From: Paenibacillus sp. BSR1-1
GTDB lineage: Bacteria; Bacillota; Bacilli; Bacillales; Cytobacillaceae
Assembly (NCBI RefSeq): GCF_030403775.1
Contig: NZ_JAQMWQ010000016.1
Span: forward strand, 62,001-126,000
DNA: 64,000 nucleotides
Direction of reading: 5' to 3'
Shown here: one piece after another, positions 8,284 to 16,737 of the stretch
Layout of the letters: each line of letters starts with the position of its first letter
Numbering within the stretch: the stretch's first letter is position 1
Notes under the pieces: generated by a model
Told to the model about the DNA's origin: nothing
The model's database searches: none
Seen by the model: only the letters and a program-made list of their open reading frames with translations
Made by a program: the position numbers and the translations under genes

Positions 8284-10035
8284 ATGAGTAAAGGTAAGGT
8301 AGCCATAGTCGGCGGCGGTTTAGCAGGCTTAATGGCAACAATTAAGGTAGCGGAATCCGGAACACCAGTAGAATTGTTTTCGCTTGTTCCTGTTAAACGC
8401 TCTCACTCTGTTTGTGCCCAAGGCGGTATTAATGGAGCAGTAAATACAAAAGGTGAAGGTGACTCCCCGTGGATTCACTTTGACGATACTATTTATGGCG
8501 GAGATTTCTTAGCAAACCAGCCGCCTGTTAAGGCAATGTGCGATGCCGCACCTGGAATCATCAATTTATTTGACCGGATGGGAGTTATGTTTAACCGTAC
8601 CCCTGAAGGACTTTTAGATTTTCGTCGTTTCGGAGGTACACAGCACCACCGTACAGCGTTTGCCGGTGCAACAACTGGCCAGCAGCTTCTTTACGCATTG
8701 GACGAGCAGGTTCGCCGTTTTGAAGTAGATGGATTAGTAACCAAGTACGAGGGCTGGGAATTCTTAGGAGCAGTAATCGACGACGAAGGCACTTGCCGCG
8801 GACTTGTTGCTCAAGACCTAAAAACAATGGAAATCCGTTCTTTTGCCGCTGATGCCGTCATTATGGCATCTGGTGGACCTGGAATTATTTTTGGAAAGTC
8901 AACGAACTCTGTAATTAACACTGGTTCAGCTGCTTCCATTGTTTATCAGCAAGGTGTTTATTATGCGAACGGTGAAATGATCCAAATTCATCCTACCGCT
9001 ATTCCTGGCGATGACAAGCTTCGCCTTATGAGTGAATCAGCACGTGGTGAAGGCGGACGAGTTTGGACTTATAAAGATGGTAAGCCATGGTACTTCTTAG
9101 AGGAAAAATATCCTGCCTATGGAAACCTTGTACCACGTGATATCGCAACACGTGAAATTTTTGATGTGTGTGTAAATCAAAAATTGGGAGTTAACGGCGA
9201 AAATACAGTTTTCCTTGATCTTTCCCACAAGGATCCACACGAATTGGATATTAAACTAGGCGGAATCATCGAGATTTATGAAAAATTCATGGGTGATAAT
9301 CCACGTAAAGTACCGATGAAAATTTTCCCTGCGGTTCACTATTCAATGGGCGGCTTATGGGTTGATTACGATCAAATGACTAATATCAAAGGTCTTTTTG
9401 CAGCAGGTGAGTGTGATTATTCACAGCACGGTGCCAACCGTCTTGGAGCAAACTCACTACTTTCAGCGGTTTACGGCGGAATGGTCGCAGGACCAAATGC
9501 AGTTAAATATATCAACGGACTAGAAAAGAGTTCCGATGCTGTTTCTTCTTCTGTCTTTGATCGTCATGTAAAAGAACAGGAAGATAAGTGGAATTCAATC
9601 ATGTCATTAAATGGAACGGAAAATGCTTACGTTCTTCATAAAGAGCTTGGTGAATGGATGACAGATAACGTAACGGTTGTTCGTTACAATGACAAGCTTT
9701 TAAAAACAGATGAAAAGATTCAAGAGCTCATGGAGCGCTACCAAAAAATTAACATTAATGATACATCTAAATGGAGCAACCAAGGGGCAGCCTTTACACG
9801 TCAATTACAAAACATGCTGCAAATGGCTCGTGTTATCACTCTTGGTGCTTACAATCGTAATGAAAGCCGCGGTGCTCATTACAAGCCAGAATTCCCAGAG
9901 CGTAATGATGATGAATTTATGAAAACAACAATGGCTAAATTTGTTGATTCTAATTCTGCTCCAGCTTTCCATTATGAGGACATCGATGTATCCTTGATTA
10001 AGCCACGGAAGCGCGATTACACTACAAAGCATTAA
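8284..10035 (+). CDS. sdhA: Succinate dehydrogenase flavoprotein subunit
   Basis: Catalytic subunit that oxidises succinate to fumarate using covalently bound FAD. It is 583 residues. The dinucleotide-binding motif VGGGLAGLMA is near residues 9-18. HSVCAQGGINGAV contains the His that carries FAD. RTAFAGATTG and the Arg/His substrate segments (HPTAIPGDD, HYSMGGLWVDY) follow. AGECDYSQHGANRLGANSLL is the conserved C-terminal FAD site. It follows sdhC by 62 nt and precedes sdhB by 20 nt in one operon. Confidence 0.97.
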   Translation: MSKGKVAIVGGGLAGLMATIKVAESGTPVELFSLVPVKRSHSVCAQGGINGAVNTKGEGDSPWIHFDDTIYGGDFLANQPPVKAMCDAAPGIINLFDRMGVMFNRTPEGLLDFRRFGGTQHHRTAFAGATTGQQLLYALDEQVRRFEVDGLVTKYEGWEFLGAVIDDEGTCRGLVAQDLKTMEIRSFAADAVIMASGGPGIIFGKSTNSVINTGSAASIVYQQGVYYANGEMIQIHPTAIPGDDKLRLMSESARGEGGRVWTYKDGKPWYFLEEKYPAYGNLVPRDIATREIFDVCVNQKLGVNGENTVFLDLSHKDPHELDIKLGGIIEIYEKFMGDNPRKVPMKIFPAVHYSMGGLWVDYDQMTNIKGLFAAGECDYSQHGANRLGANSLLSAVYGGMVAGPNAVKYINGLEKSSDAVSSSVFDRHVKEQEDKWNSIMSLNGTENAYVLHKELGEWMTDNVTVVRYNDKLLKTDEKIQELMERYQKININDTSKWSNQGAAFTRQLQNMLQMARVITLGAYNRNESRGAHYKPEFPERNDDEFMKTTMAKFVDSNSAPAFHYEDIDVSLIKPRKRDYTTKH

Positions 10036-10055
10036 TGAAAGGGGAGTAGGAATAA

Positions 10056-10817
10056 ATGTCTGAGAAAAAAATGGTAAAATTTATTATTCAACGTCAGGAT
10101 AGCGAAAATGCCGCTCCGTATGAGGAGACTTTTGAAGTTCCTTATCGTCCGAATATGAACGTTATTTCTGCGTTAATGGAAATTCGTAAAAATCCTGTCG
10201 ATGCCAGTGGAAAAGCTACTACCCCAATCGCTTGGGATATGAACTGTTTAGAGGAAGTTTGCGGTGCTTGTTCAATGGTTATCAATGGCAAGCCTCGCCA
10301 ATCCTGTTCCGCTCTTGTTGATCAATTGGAACAGCCAATCCGTTTAGCACCGATGAAAACATTCCCTGTTGTTCGTGACCTTCAGGTTGACCGCAGCAGA
10401 ATGTTTGATGCTTTAAAGAAAGTAAAAGCATGGATTCCAATCGATGGAACTTATGACCTGGGTCCTGGACCTCGTATGCCAGAAAATAAGCGTCAGTGGG
10501 CCTATGAACTTTCAAAATGTATGACATGCGGTGTTTGTCTAGAGGCGTGTCCGAATGTTAACAGCAAATCCGACTTTATCGGTGCACAGCCATTATCTCA
10601 GGTTCGTCTATTTAACGCCCATCCAACAGGAGCAATGAATAAGGCTGAGCGTTTAGAAGCGATTATGGGTGACGGTGGACTTGTAAACTGTGGTAACTCA
10701 CAAAACTGCGTTCAATCCTGCCCGAAAGGTATTCCGTTGACTACTTCAATTGCAGCATTGAACCGTGATACAACGATTCAATCATTCAGAAGATTCTTCG
10801 GAAGCGACCATCAATAA
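10056..10817 (+). CDS. sdhB: Succinate dehydrogenase iron-sulfur subunit
   Basis: Electron-transfer subunit of complex II with three clusters, 253 residues. The N-terminal ferredoxin domain has the 2Fe-2S ligands in CLEEVCGACSMVINGKPRQSC (residues ~64-84). The C-terminal domain has CMTCGVCLEACP for 4Fe-4S and CGNSQNCVQSCPKG for the remaining ligands of the 3Fe-4S and 4Fe-4S clusters. The start has GAAAGGGGAGTAGG upstream. A strong hairpin terminator follows, closing the sdh operon. Confidence 0.97.
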   Translation: MSEKKMVKFIIQRQDSENAAPYEETFEVPYRPNMNVISALMEIRKNPVDASGKATTPIAWDMNCLEEVCGACSMVINGKPRQSCSALVDQLEQPIRLAPMKTFPVVRDLQVDRSRMFDALKKVKAWIPIDGTYDLGPGPRMPENKRQWAYELSKCMTCGVCLEACPNVNSKSDFIGAQPLSQVRLFNAHPTGAMNKAERLEAIMGDGGLVNCGNSQNCVQSCPKGIPLTTSIAALNRDTTIQSFRRFFGSDHQ

Positions 10818-10827
10818 TCTGTTTATT

Positions 10828-10864
10828 AACCTTCTTTTCAATGTTGAAAAGAAGGTTTTTTTGT
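10828..10864 (+). terminator. Rho-independent terminator of sdhCAB
   Basis: Perfect 12-bp stem CCTTCTTTTCAA (10830-10841) / TTGAAAAGAAGG (10844-10855) followed by a T run. Confidence 0.93.
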
Positions 10865-10926
10865 TTTTAAGCTTGAACTCCTTTGTATACTGGTAAATAA
10901 TTTTTTAAAAAGGCAGGTACCCTATC

Positions 10927-11505
10927 GTGAGAGCTAAGTTTCCGCTGTTCATTATTTTTATTGGTCTCGTTCTTTTAGGCATCGGTGCCTGGCAATATAT
11001 TGATGTTAAACTCCAAACGAAATCGTCCCTAAAAGAGGCTAAAGAGATGGTGCGGGATCAGCCTGCCAATGCAGAAGTGCAGCAGCAAAAACACGAAGCG
11101 CCTAAGATGGGGGAAACGGCCGGTCTTTTAGTCATTCCTAAAATTAAAGCAGAACTAGCGATCGTCGAGGGAACCGACCCGGATGATCTTGAAAAAGGTG
11201 TCGGCCATTACAAGGGCTCATTTTTCCCTGGAGATAAGGGGCAAATTGTATTATCTGGGCACAGGGACACGGTATTCCGACGATTAGGTGAATTGGAAAT
11301 TGGCGACTCCCTGAAAATGCAAATGCCATATGGGAACTATACCTATGAAATTACCCATACCAAAATTGTTAAATCCGATGATACCAGCATCATTACCTTA
11401 CAGCACGAAAAGGAAGAATTGATCCTCACAACCTGTTACCCTTTTAGATACATCGGAAATGCCCCGAAACGGTATATTATTTATGCGAAATTGAAAAAAG
11501 CTTAA
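10927..11505 (+). CDS. Class D sortase
   Basis: Membrane-anchored cysteine transpeptidase that attaches sorted proteins to peptidoglycan. It is 192 residues: an N-terminal signal anchor at residues ~5-25, a short linker, then the sortase beta-barrel. The catalytic triad is visible as His in LSGHRDTVF (~112), Cys in LILTTCYPF (~168) and Arg in APKRYIIYA (~184). GTG start at 10927 with a moderate AAAGGCAGG site. Where B. subtilis has ysmA between sdhB and gerE, this window has the sortase. No LPXTG-like substrate gene is visible nearby, so its target is unknown. Confidence 0.88.
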   Translation: MRAKFPLFIIFIGLVLLGIGAWQYIDVKLQTKSSLKEAKEMVRDQPANAEVQQQKHEAPKMGETAGLLVIPKIKAELAIVEGTDPDDLEKGVGHYKGSFFPGDKGQIVLSGHRDTVFRRLGELEIGDSLKMQMPYGNYTYEITHTKIVKSDDTSIITLQHEKEELILTTCYPFRYIGNAPKRYIIYAKLKKA

Positions 11506-11661
11506 TTAATATACAGTTCATTGCCCGTATGAGTTGAACAATCGTTCAGATCTCCAAAAAGACAGGCAAAGGGTTTCAATGGACAGAGCAGCAGAAAAAA
11601 ATAATCGTAAAACATGAAAAAATTAGCATATAATTTTATTTTCCTTTAAAGAAATATAGTC

Positions 11662-11689
11662 ACTCCAATTGCCTTATGCACATAAGATA
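11662..11689 (+). promoter_or_regulatory. Candidate sigma-K promoter of gerE
   Basis: CATAAGATA (11681-11689) fits the sigma-K -10 consensus CATANNNTA. An AC dinucleotide at 11662-11663 lies 17 nt upstream as the -35. In B. subtilis gerE is transcribed by sigma-K in the mother cell, which fits. The rest of the gap 11506-11752 holds nothing else I recognise. Confidence 0.6.
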
Positions 11690-11752
11690 TGGTGACTAAA
11701 TATATACCCACCCCCGGTGCATAACTGGCGAAGGCAAGGAGGGTCACATTAC

Positions 11753-11977
11753 TTGAAGGAGAATGATTATACTCACAAGCCATTACTCACCAAACGCGAA
11801 AGAGAAGTATTCGAACTGTTAGTACAGGACAAAACAACTAAGGAAATCGCTGGTGAACTTTTTATAAGTGAAAAAACGGTTCGAAACCATATTTCGAATG
11901 CCATGCAAAAGCTTGGTGTAAAGGGGCGTTCACAAGCTGTTGTAGAGCTCCTTCGAATGGGAGAGCTCGAACTATAA
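11753..11977 (+). CDS. gerE: Spore germination/coat transcription factor GerE
   Basis: Mother-cell DNA-binding regulator of late coat and sigma-K-dependent genes. It is essentially a LuxR-type helix-turn-helix: LLTKREREVFELLVQDKT, KEIAGELFISEKTVRNHIS and AMQKLGVKGRSQAV. I chose TTG 11753 rather than an upstream in-frame ATG at 11717. AAGGAGGG lies about 10 nt before the TTG, and it gives exactly 74 residues, the length of B. subtilis GerE. It stands alone between its promoter and a terminator. Confidence 0.96.
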   Translation: MKENDYTHKPLLTKREREVFELLVQDKTTKEIAGELFISEKTVRNHISNAMQKLGVKGRSQAVVELLRMGELEL

Positions 11978-12020
11978 TAATGACCGGCATCCTTTTTGGA
12001 GGCCGGTTCATTATTTTTTA
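11978..12020 (+). terminator. Terminator after gerE
   Basis: AATGACCGGC and GCCGGTTCATT form a hairpin with one bulge, followed by ATTTTTTAT. Confidence 0.75.
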
Positions 12021-12154
12021 TAAAATACTCTTCGAATATTTCAACTTGAAATTTTAGCGGAAAAAGTAGAAAATAAGTACAAGCATTAATAATATATATG
12101 AAAAAATAGATAAACTTGTCTTGGGAGAAGCTTTTATATAGGAGTGTATGAATC

Positions 12155-12604
12155 ATGAAACTCGATAATACCGAAAAAATTAACGGGGAAATTGTCGCCA
12201 ATATTGAAAAAGATTTACGCTACATATCCGGAATCATCAAGCAAAAAGGAAGAGAAATGCTAAGCAATTATAAAATTACTCCTCCGCAATTTGTTGCCTT
12301 GCAATGGCTGTTTGAAGATGGCGATATGACAATCGGTGATCTTTCAAATAAAATGTATTTGGCCTGCAGTACAACAACGGATCTTGTAGACCGAATGGAG
12401 AAAAATCTTCTTGTTGAACGAGTGAAGGATCCAAGCGACCGTCGTGTGGTTAGAATCCATCTGCTTGAAGAAGGAAATAGAATTATTGATGAAGTAATTA
12501 AAAAGCGTCAAGTTTATTTGGAAGAAATATTAGACGATTTCTCAATGGAAGAAATTCAATTTCTTCAAAAAAGCTTGATGAAACTTCATCAGGAAATGCG
12601 GTAA
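12155..12604 (+). CDS. ysmB: MarR family transcriptional regulator YsmB
   Basis: 149-residue winged helix-turn-helix protein of the MarR family. Recognition region: TIGDLSNKMYLACSTTTDLVDRME (residues ~57-80). Wing with the family signature VKDPSDRRVVRIHLLEEG (residues ~91-108). It precedes racE by 14 nt, so the two are probably cotranscribed, matching B. subtilis ysmB-racE. The ligand and targets are unknown. ATG 12155 follows TATAGGAGTG. Confidence 0.88.
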   Translation: MKLDNTEKINGEIVANIEKDLRYISGIIKQKGREMLSNYKITPPQFVALQWLFEDGDMTIGDLSNKMYLACSTTTDLVDRMEKNLLVERVKDPSDRRVVRIHLLEEGNRIIDEVIKKRQVYLEEILDDFSMEEIQFLQKSLMKLHQEMR

Positions 12605-12618
12605 AAGAGGCGAGAAAT

Positions 12619-13413
12619 TTGAAACAACCAATTGGTGTGATCGATTCAGGTGTGGGTGGATTAACCGTTGCCAAAGAGGTAATGCGGCAGCTTCCTAATG
12701 AGAAAATCATTTATTTGGGTGATACCGCCCGCTGTCCTTATGGGCCTCGGACACCTAGGGAAGTAAAAAAATTCACATGGGAATTGACCACCTTTTTACT
12801 AGAAAAAAACATTAAAATGCTTGTAATTGCTTGCAACACGGCAACGGCTGCAGCTCTTGATGAGATCCGAAAAGAACTATCGATTCCCGTCCTTGGGGTC
12901 ATTAATCCAGGAGCAAGAGCAGCTATTAAGCGGACGAAGAACTACAGGGTTGGGATTATTGGTACAGAAGGGACGGTTAAAAGTGGTGCGTACGAAAGAG
13001 CACTTAAATCACTTAATAGCCGACTTTTTGTGACTAGCCAGGCCTGTCCCAAATTCGTCCCACTTGTTGAGAGCAGTGAGTTTGACGGTCCCATTGCAGA
13101 GAAAATAGTCGATGAGGCATTAAAGCCGCTCCAGAATCAAAATTTGGACACGTTAATTTTAGGCTGCACTCATTATCCGCTATTGGAACCTTTAATTAAA
13201 AATGTTATGGGTGACCATTGCAGTGTCATTAGTTCTGGCGATGAAACAGCAAGGGAAATTAGTGCCATCCTGCAGTATAATGGCTTGCTGGAAACTTGTG
13301 AGGAAGAACCAGCGCATGAATTTTATACAACTGGATCAAGAAGGATTTTTTCAAAAATTGCTTCACAGTGGCTGGGAATCCCGATAAATGAAGTAAAGAA
13401 AATCAAACTGTAG
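12619..13413 (+). CDS. racE: Glutamate racemase
   Basis: Makes D-glutamate for peptidoglycan (and poly-gamma-glutamate where present). It is 264 residues. The two catalytic cysteines are visible in VIACNTATAAALDEI (Cys ~73) and LILGCTHYPLLEP (Cys ~184). The N-terminal IGVIDSGVGGLTVAKEVMRQLP is diagnostic. TTG start at 12619 preceded by AAAAGAGGCGAG. It follows ysmB closely and ends at a hairpin terminator. Confidence 0.96.
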   Translation: MKQPIGVIDSGVGGLTVAKEVMRQLPNEKIIYLGDTARCPYGPRTPREVKKFTWELTTFLLEKNIKMLVIACNTATAAALDEIRKELSIPVLGVINPGARAAIKRTKNYRVGIIGTEGTVKSGAYERALKSLNSRLFVTSQACPKFVPLVESSEFDGPIAEKIVDEALKPLQNQNLDTLILGCTHYPLLEPLIKNVMGDHCSVISSGDETAREISAILQYNGLLETCEEEPAHEFYTTGSRRIFSKIASQWLGIPINEVKKIKL

Positions 13414-13438
13414 AGTTCTCAATTAGAGAGCTCTTTTT
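13412..13438 (+). terminator. Terminator after racE
   Basis: AGAGTTCTC (13412-13420) pairs with GAGAGCTCT (13426-13434), with G-U pairs, followed by TTTTT. Confidence 0.8.
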
Positions 13439-13546
13439 GATGGAAAAAATTTTTAAAAGATGTTCTATTTTTCTGTCCTAAGGCGGTCTAATTTTTTCCT
13501 AGGCTCGTATACATATTAGTACAAACTGTCTTAGGGGGGAATTAAT

Positions 13547-14602
13547 TTGTATAAAAATAAAGCAAAAATCCTTGGTTTAACGGTGCTGACTTCATCAATG
13601 CTGCTATCTGGCTGCGGCTTGTTTGGCGGTGAAATACAAAAGAAAATCGATCCGCCAAAAACAACACAGGTAGTCGATAAAAAAGAAAATAAAGAAACAG
13701 CAGCTGCGAAGAAGGCCAACGCTGAAAACACTGTTCCAACAGAACTATACTTAATTGATAAAAACGGCTATGTCGTTCCACAAACCATTGCTCTTCCGAA
13801 GACAGCTTCAGTAGCCAAGCAGGCCCTTGAATATTTAGTGGTGAATGGTAAGGTAACAGACCTGCTCCCAAATGACTTCCGTGCCGTCCTGCCTGAGGAC
13901 ACGGACATATCAGTTAATATTGATAAAGACGGAGTAGCGACCGTTAATTTTTCAAAAGAATTCAAGGATTACAAAGCAGAAGATGAAAAGAGGATTCTTC
14001 AATCGATCACATGGACACTAACACAATTTGATAATATTAAGTCAGTTGCTCTTAAAATGAATGGATCTCCATTGACGAAAATGCCTGTGAAAGGAACCCC
14101 AATCAGCGAGCATCTTTCAAGAGCATCGGGTATTAACATTGATACAACGGATGTAATGGATATTACGAATACGAAGCCTGTAACCGTCTATTACATAGGT
14201 GGAGAGGAAGAGGGCTCCTATTACTATGTACCGGTAACCCGTCGTGTCCCTGCCAGCGAAAAGGATAACATTACTGCGGTAGTGAACGAATTGATTCAAG
14301 GGCCAAGTGAAAATTCAAACTTAGTCTCTGAGTTTATGTCTGATGTAAAGCTTTTAGAAGCGCCAAAGATTGCCAATGGTCAGGTGACTTTAAACTTTGA
14401 TGAAAATATTTATGGCAGCTTTGAAGAAAAAGAAATCTCTCAATCATTATTAAATGCTCTGGTACTTTCCTTAACGGAGCAAAAGGACATTAAAAAAGTG
14501 GCTATTCAAGTTAAAGGCAAGGCAGAGCTGAAAAATGATAAAGGCAAAAAATTAACTGAACCGGTAACTCGTCCAGAAAAAGTCAATACAGGTAGTTTCT
14601 AA
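13547..14602 (+). CDS. gerM: Spore germination lipoprotein GerM
   Basis: Sporulation and germination protein acting in engulfment and cortex assembly. It is 351 residues. A lipoprotein signal peptide ends at SSMLLSGCG, lipid Cys ~23, so it is anchored outside the membrane. Two GerMN domains follow (about residues 65-180 and 205-325), recognisable by NGKVTDLLPNDFRAVLP, VNFSKEF and the second copy VNELIQGPSENSNLVSEF, LNFDENIYG. A charged linker precedes the first domain. TTG start at 13547 follows TAGGGGGGAATTAA. Confidence 0.92.
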   Translation: MYKNKAKILGLTVLTSSMLLSGCGLFGGEIQKKIDPPKTTQVVDKKENKETAAAKKANAENTVPTELYLIDKNGYVVPQTIALPKTASVAKQALEYLVVNGKVTDLLPNDFRAVLPEDTDISVNIDKDGVATVNFSKEFKDYKAEDEKRILQSITWTLTQFDNIKSVALKMNGSPLTKMPVKGTPISEHLSRASGINIDTTDVMDITNTKPVTVYYIGGEEEGSYYYVPVTRRVPASEKDNITAVVNELIQGPSENSNLVSEFMSDVKLLEAPKIANGQVTLNFDENIYGSFEEKEISQSLLNALVLSLTEQKDIKKVAIQVKGKAELKNDKGKKLTEPVTRPEKVNTGSF

Positions 14603-14637
14603 AAAATAATTTTTGTTATACTATATAGTGACCATGA

Positions 14638-14675
14638 AAGAGGTTGGCTTTTAAAGGCCGCCTCTTCTTTATTTG
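14638..14675 (+). terminator. Terminator between gerM and rph
   Basis: AAGAGG (14638-14643) with an inner GGC pairs to GCC and CCTCTT (14661-14666), followed by CTTTATTT. Confidence 0.65.
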
Positions 14676-14705
14676 GCATTGCAGTAAATGAAGGGGGCGT
14701 ATGTT

Positions 14706-15461
14706 ATGCGTGTTGATGGCAGGGAGCCATTACAGCTTAGGCCAATACATATTGAAACAAACTATTTAATGCATCCCGAAGGATCTGTCCTCATTTCCGT
14801 AGGGAATACGAAGGTAATTTGTACGGCGAGCATCGATGATCGAGTCCCGCCGTTTATGAGAGGCGAAGGCAAGGGTTGGATTACGGCCGAATATTCGATG
14901 CTTCCACGGGCAACAGAAACGAGAAATATAAGGGAATCCTCAAAAGGAAAGGTCTCCGGCCGGACAATGGAGATACAGCGTTTAATTGGCAGAGCACTCC
15001 GTGCAGTAGTAGACCTTAATGCCCTTGGCGAGAAAACTGTCTGGATTGATTGCGACGTCATTCAAGCAGATGGCGGCACCAGAACGGCTTCGATTACAGG
15101 GGCTTTTGTCGCGATGACTATCGCAATCAATCGTCTATCGGAGAAAAAATCTTTGTCAAAGTTTCCTATTATCGATTATCTAGCGGCTACCAGTGTTGGA
15201 ATTCTACAAAAAGGTGAAACGGTCCTAGACTTGAATTATGCTGAAGATTCCAAGGCCCACGTCGATATGAATGTTGTAATGACAGGCAGCGGAGAGTTCG
15301 TCGAATTACAAGGGACTGGCGAGGAATCTACTTTTTCTTATGAACAGCTGCAAGGCTTACTCCATGCTGCACAGGAAGGGCTGATGGAGCTGTTTGAACA
15401 TCAAAAAACAGCCCTTGGCGAAGAGATTACAAAAAAAATAGAAGGCCGGCGAAAGAAATAG
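14706..15461 (+). CDS. rph: Ribonuclease PH
   Basis: Phosphorolytic 3'-5' exoribonuclease that trims tRNA 3' ends. It is 251 residues from ATG 14706, whose site GAAGGGGG lies 8 nt upstream. An in-frame ATG at 14688 overlaps that site and is rejected. Motifs: MRVDGREP at the N-terminus, GEGKGWITAEYSMLPRAT (~59-76), RLIGRALRAVVDL, and WIDCDVIQADGGTRTASITGA (~113-133) with the phosphate and metal site. It leads the rph-ysnA-ysnB set. Confidence 0.96.
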   Translation: MRVDGREPLQLRPIHIETNYLMHPEGSVLISVGNTKVICTASIDDRVPPFMRGEGKGWITAEYSMLPRATETRNIRESSKGKVSGRTMEIQRLIGRALRAVVDLNALGEKTVWIDCDVIQADGGTRTASITGAFVAMTIAINRLSEKKSLSKFPIIDYLAATSVGILQKGETVLDLNYAEDSKAHVDMNVVMTGSGEFVELQGTGEESTFSYEQLQGLLHAAQEGLMELFEHQKTALGEEITKKIEGRRKK

Positions 15462-15504
15462 CTAATATTTGATTTCAAATAAGCCTAGTAAAGAGGAGAT
15501 TATG

Positions 15505-16116
15505 ATGAAAGAAGTTATTATTGCTACTAAAAACCCTGGCAAAGCAAGAGAATTTGAGCATATATTTGCTCCTAGAGGATTTTCGGTCAAAACCCTGCTA
15601 GATTTTCCAGAAATCCCTGAAGTAGAAGAAACAGGCTCAACCTTCGAAGAAAATGCCATTTTGAAGGCGGAGGCTGTTTCACAGGCTTTAAATAAAATGG
15701 TAATTGGTGACGATTCCGGCCTCATCGTGGATGTCTTAGAAGGCAGACCAGGAATCTTTTCAGCACGTTATGCAGGAGAGCCAAAGAACGATCAAAAAAA
15801 TACAGAAAAAGTTCTATCTGAATTAAAAGGCGTTCCTGAGGATGAGCGAACTGCCCGTTTCTATTGTGCATTAGCAGTGGCAGTTCCAGGGCAAGAAACC
15901 TTCACGGTGTCTGGCACCTGTGAAGGGCGTATTTTAGAAGAGCAACGTGGTACTAATGGTTTTGGCTATGATCCTGTTTTTTATGTCCCTGATAAAAGCC
16001 GTGCTATGGCTGAGCTTACTTCTGATGAAAAAAATAAAATCAGCCATAGGGCAAATGCACTTAAGAAGCTGGATGATGTGCTGGATAGTATTTTAGAAAA
16101 GGCTAATGAGGCATGA
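15505..16116 (+). CDS. XTP/dITP diphosphatase (RdgB/HAM1 family)
   Basis: Hydrolyses non-canonical purine nucleotides (XTP, dITP) to monophosphates to keep them out of nucleic acids; equivalent of B. subtilis YsnA. It is 203 residues. The substrate-binding N-terminus is VIIATKNPGKAREF. The metal and catalytic segment is FEENAILKAEAV then IGDDSGLIVD, followed by RPGIFSARYAG and GFGYDPVF. Tandem ATGs at 15502 and 15505 follow AAGAGGAG; I use the second, matching the family N-terminus. Its stop overlaps the next start (ATGA). Confidence 0.94.
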   Translation: MKEVIIATKNPGKAREFEHIFAPRGFSVKTLLDFPEIPEVEETGSTFEENAILKAEAVSQALNKMVIGDDSGLIVDVLEGRPGIFSARYAGEPKNDQKNTEKVLSELKGVPEDERTARFYCALAVAVPGQETFTVSGTCEGRILEEQRGTNGFGYDPVFYVPDKSRAMAELTSDEKNKISHRANALKKLDDVLDSILEKANEA

Positions 16117-16631
16117 GCAGGGTTTTAGTCGTTAGCGATAGTCATGGATTGACAAAGGAACTCGAGATTTTGCGGGTAAGACATTTGAATGATGTCGATT
16201 TGATGATTCATTGCGGCGATTCACAATTGATGCCAGATGACAAATCCATTTCAGGCTATTTGACCGTAATGGGAAACTGTGATTTCGGCGGAGGGTACCC
16301 GTTAGATACGACCACCGAAATTGCCGGCAGAAAATTCTTCATTACCCATGGACATCGATATTCTGTGAAAACATCTTTGATGAATTTAAAGTATAAAGCA
16401 CAAGAGGTTAATGCCGATATCGTCTGCTTTGGACACTCGCATGTCCTAGGGGCGGAAGAGATTGGCGGAACGCTGTTCTTAAATCCAGGCAGCATCCGTC
16501 TTCCTCGTGAGCGATTGGAAAAAACATATGTTATTTTGGATTTATTGGATGATAAAGTAAAAATGTCCGTGTTTGAAATCAATGGACGGGAGATCTTAGA
16601 TTTGGCAAGAGAATTTGTTGTAGGAAAATAA
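16113..16631 (+). CDS. ysnB: Metallophosphoesterase (YfcE/MJ0936 family)
   Basis: 172-residue calcineurin-like phosphodiesterase. Metal-binding motifs in order: VVSDSHG (Asp, His near 7-10), MIHCGDS (~34), VMGNCDF (~54), FITHGHRYSV (~74) and CFGHSH (~105). Its natural substrate is unknown. It is translationally coupled to the diphosphatase before it. Synteny matches B. subtilis ysnB. A GC-rich hairpin follows. Confidence 0.9.
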   Translation: MSRVLVVSDSHGLTKELEILRVRHLNDVDLMIHCGDSQLMPDDKSISGYLTVMGNCDFGGGYPLDTTTEIAGRKFFITHGHRYSVKTSLMNLKYKAQEVNADIVCFGHSHVLGAEEIGGTLFLNPGSIRLPRERLEKTYVILDLLDDKVKMSVFEINGREILDLAREFVVGK

Positions 16632-16650
16632 GGGGGAAAATCCCCCTTAT
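16628..16650 (+). terminator. Hairpin after ysnB
   Basis: ATAAGGGGGA / TCCCCCTTAT perfect stem with a 3-nt loop; no clear T run follows, so termination strength is uncertain. Confidence 0.6.
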
Positions 16651-16682
16651 AATTTATTAATAAAAAATTATTTAAAAACCCG

Positions 16683-16711
16683 TTGACTTTTAGATATTAG
16701 GATAATATAAT
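16683..16711 (+). promoter_or_regulatory. Strong promoter of the split tRNA-Arg gene
   Basis: TTGACT (16683-16688), 17-nt spacer, perfect TATAAT (16706-16711), 26 nt upstream of the tRNA 5' end. Confidence 0.85.
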
Positions 16712-16737
16712 AAATATTGTCCTTGATAATTAAATAC

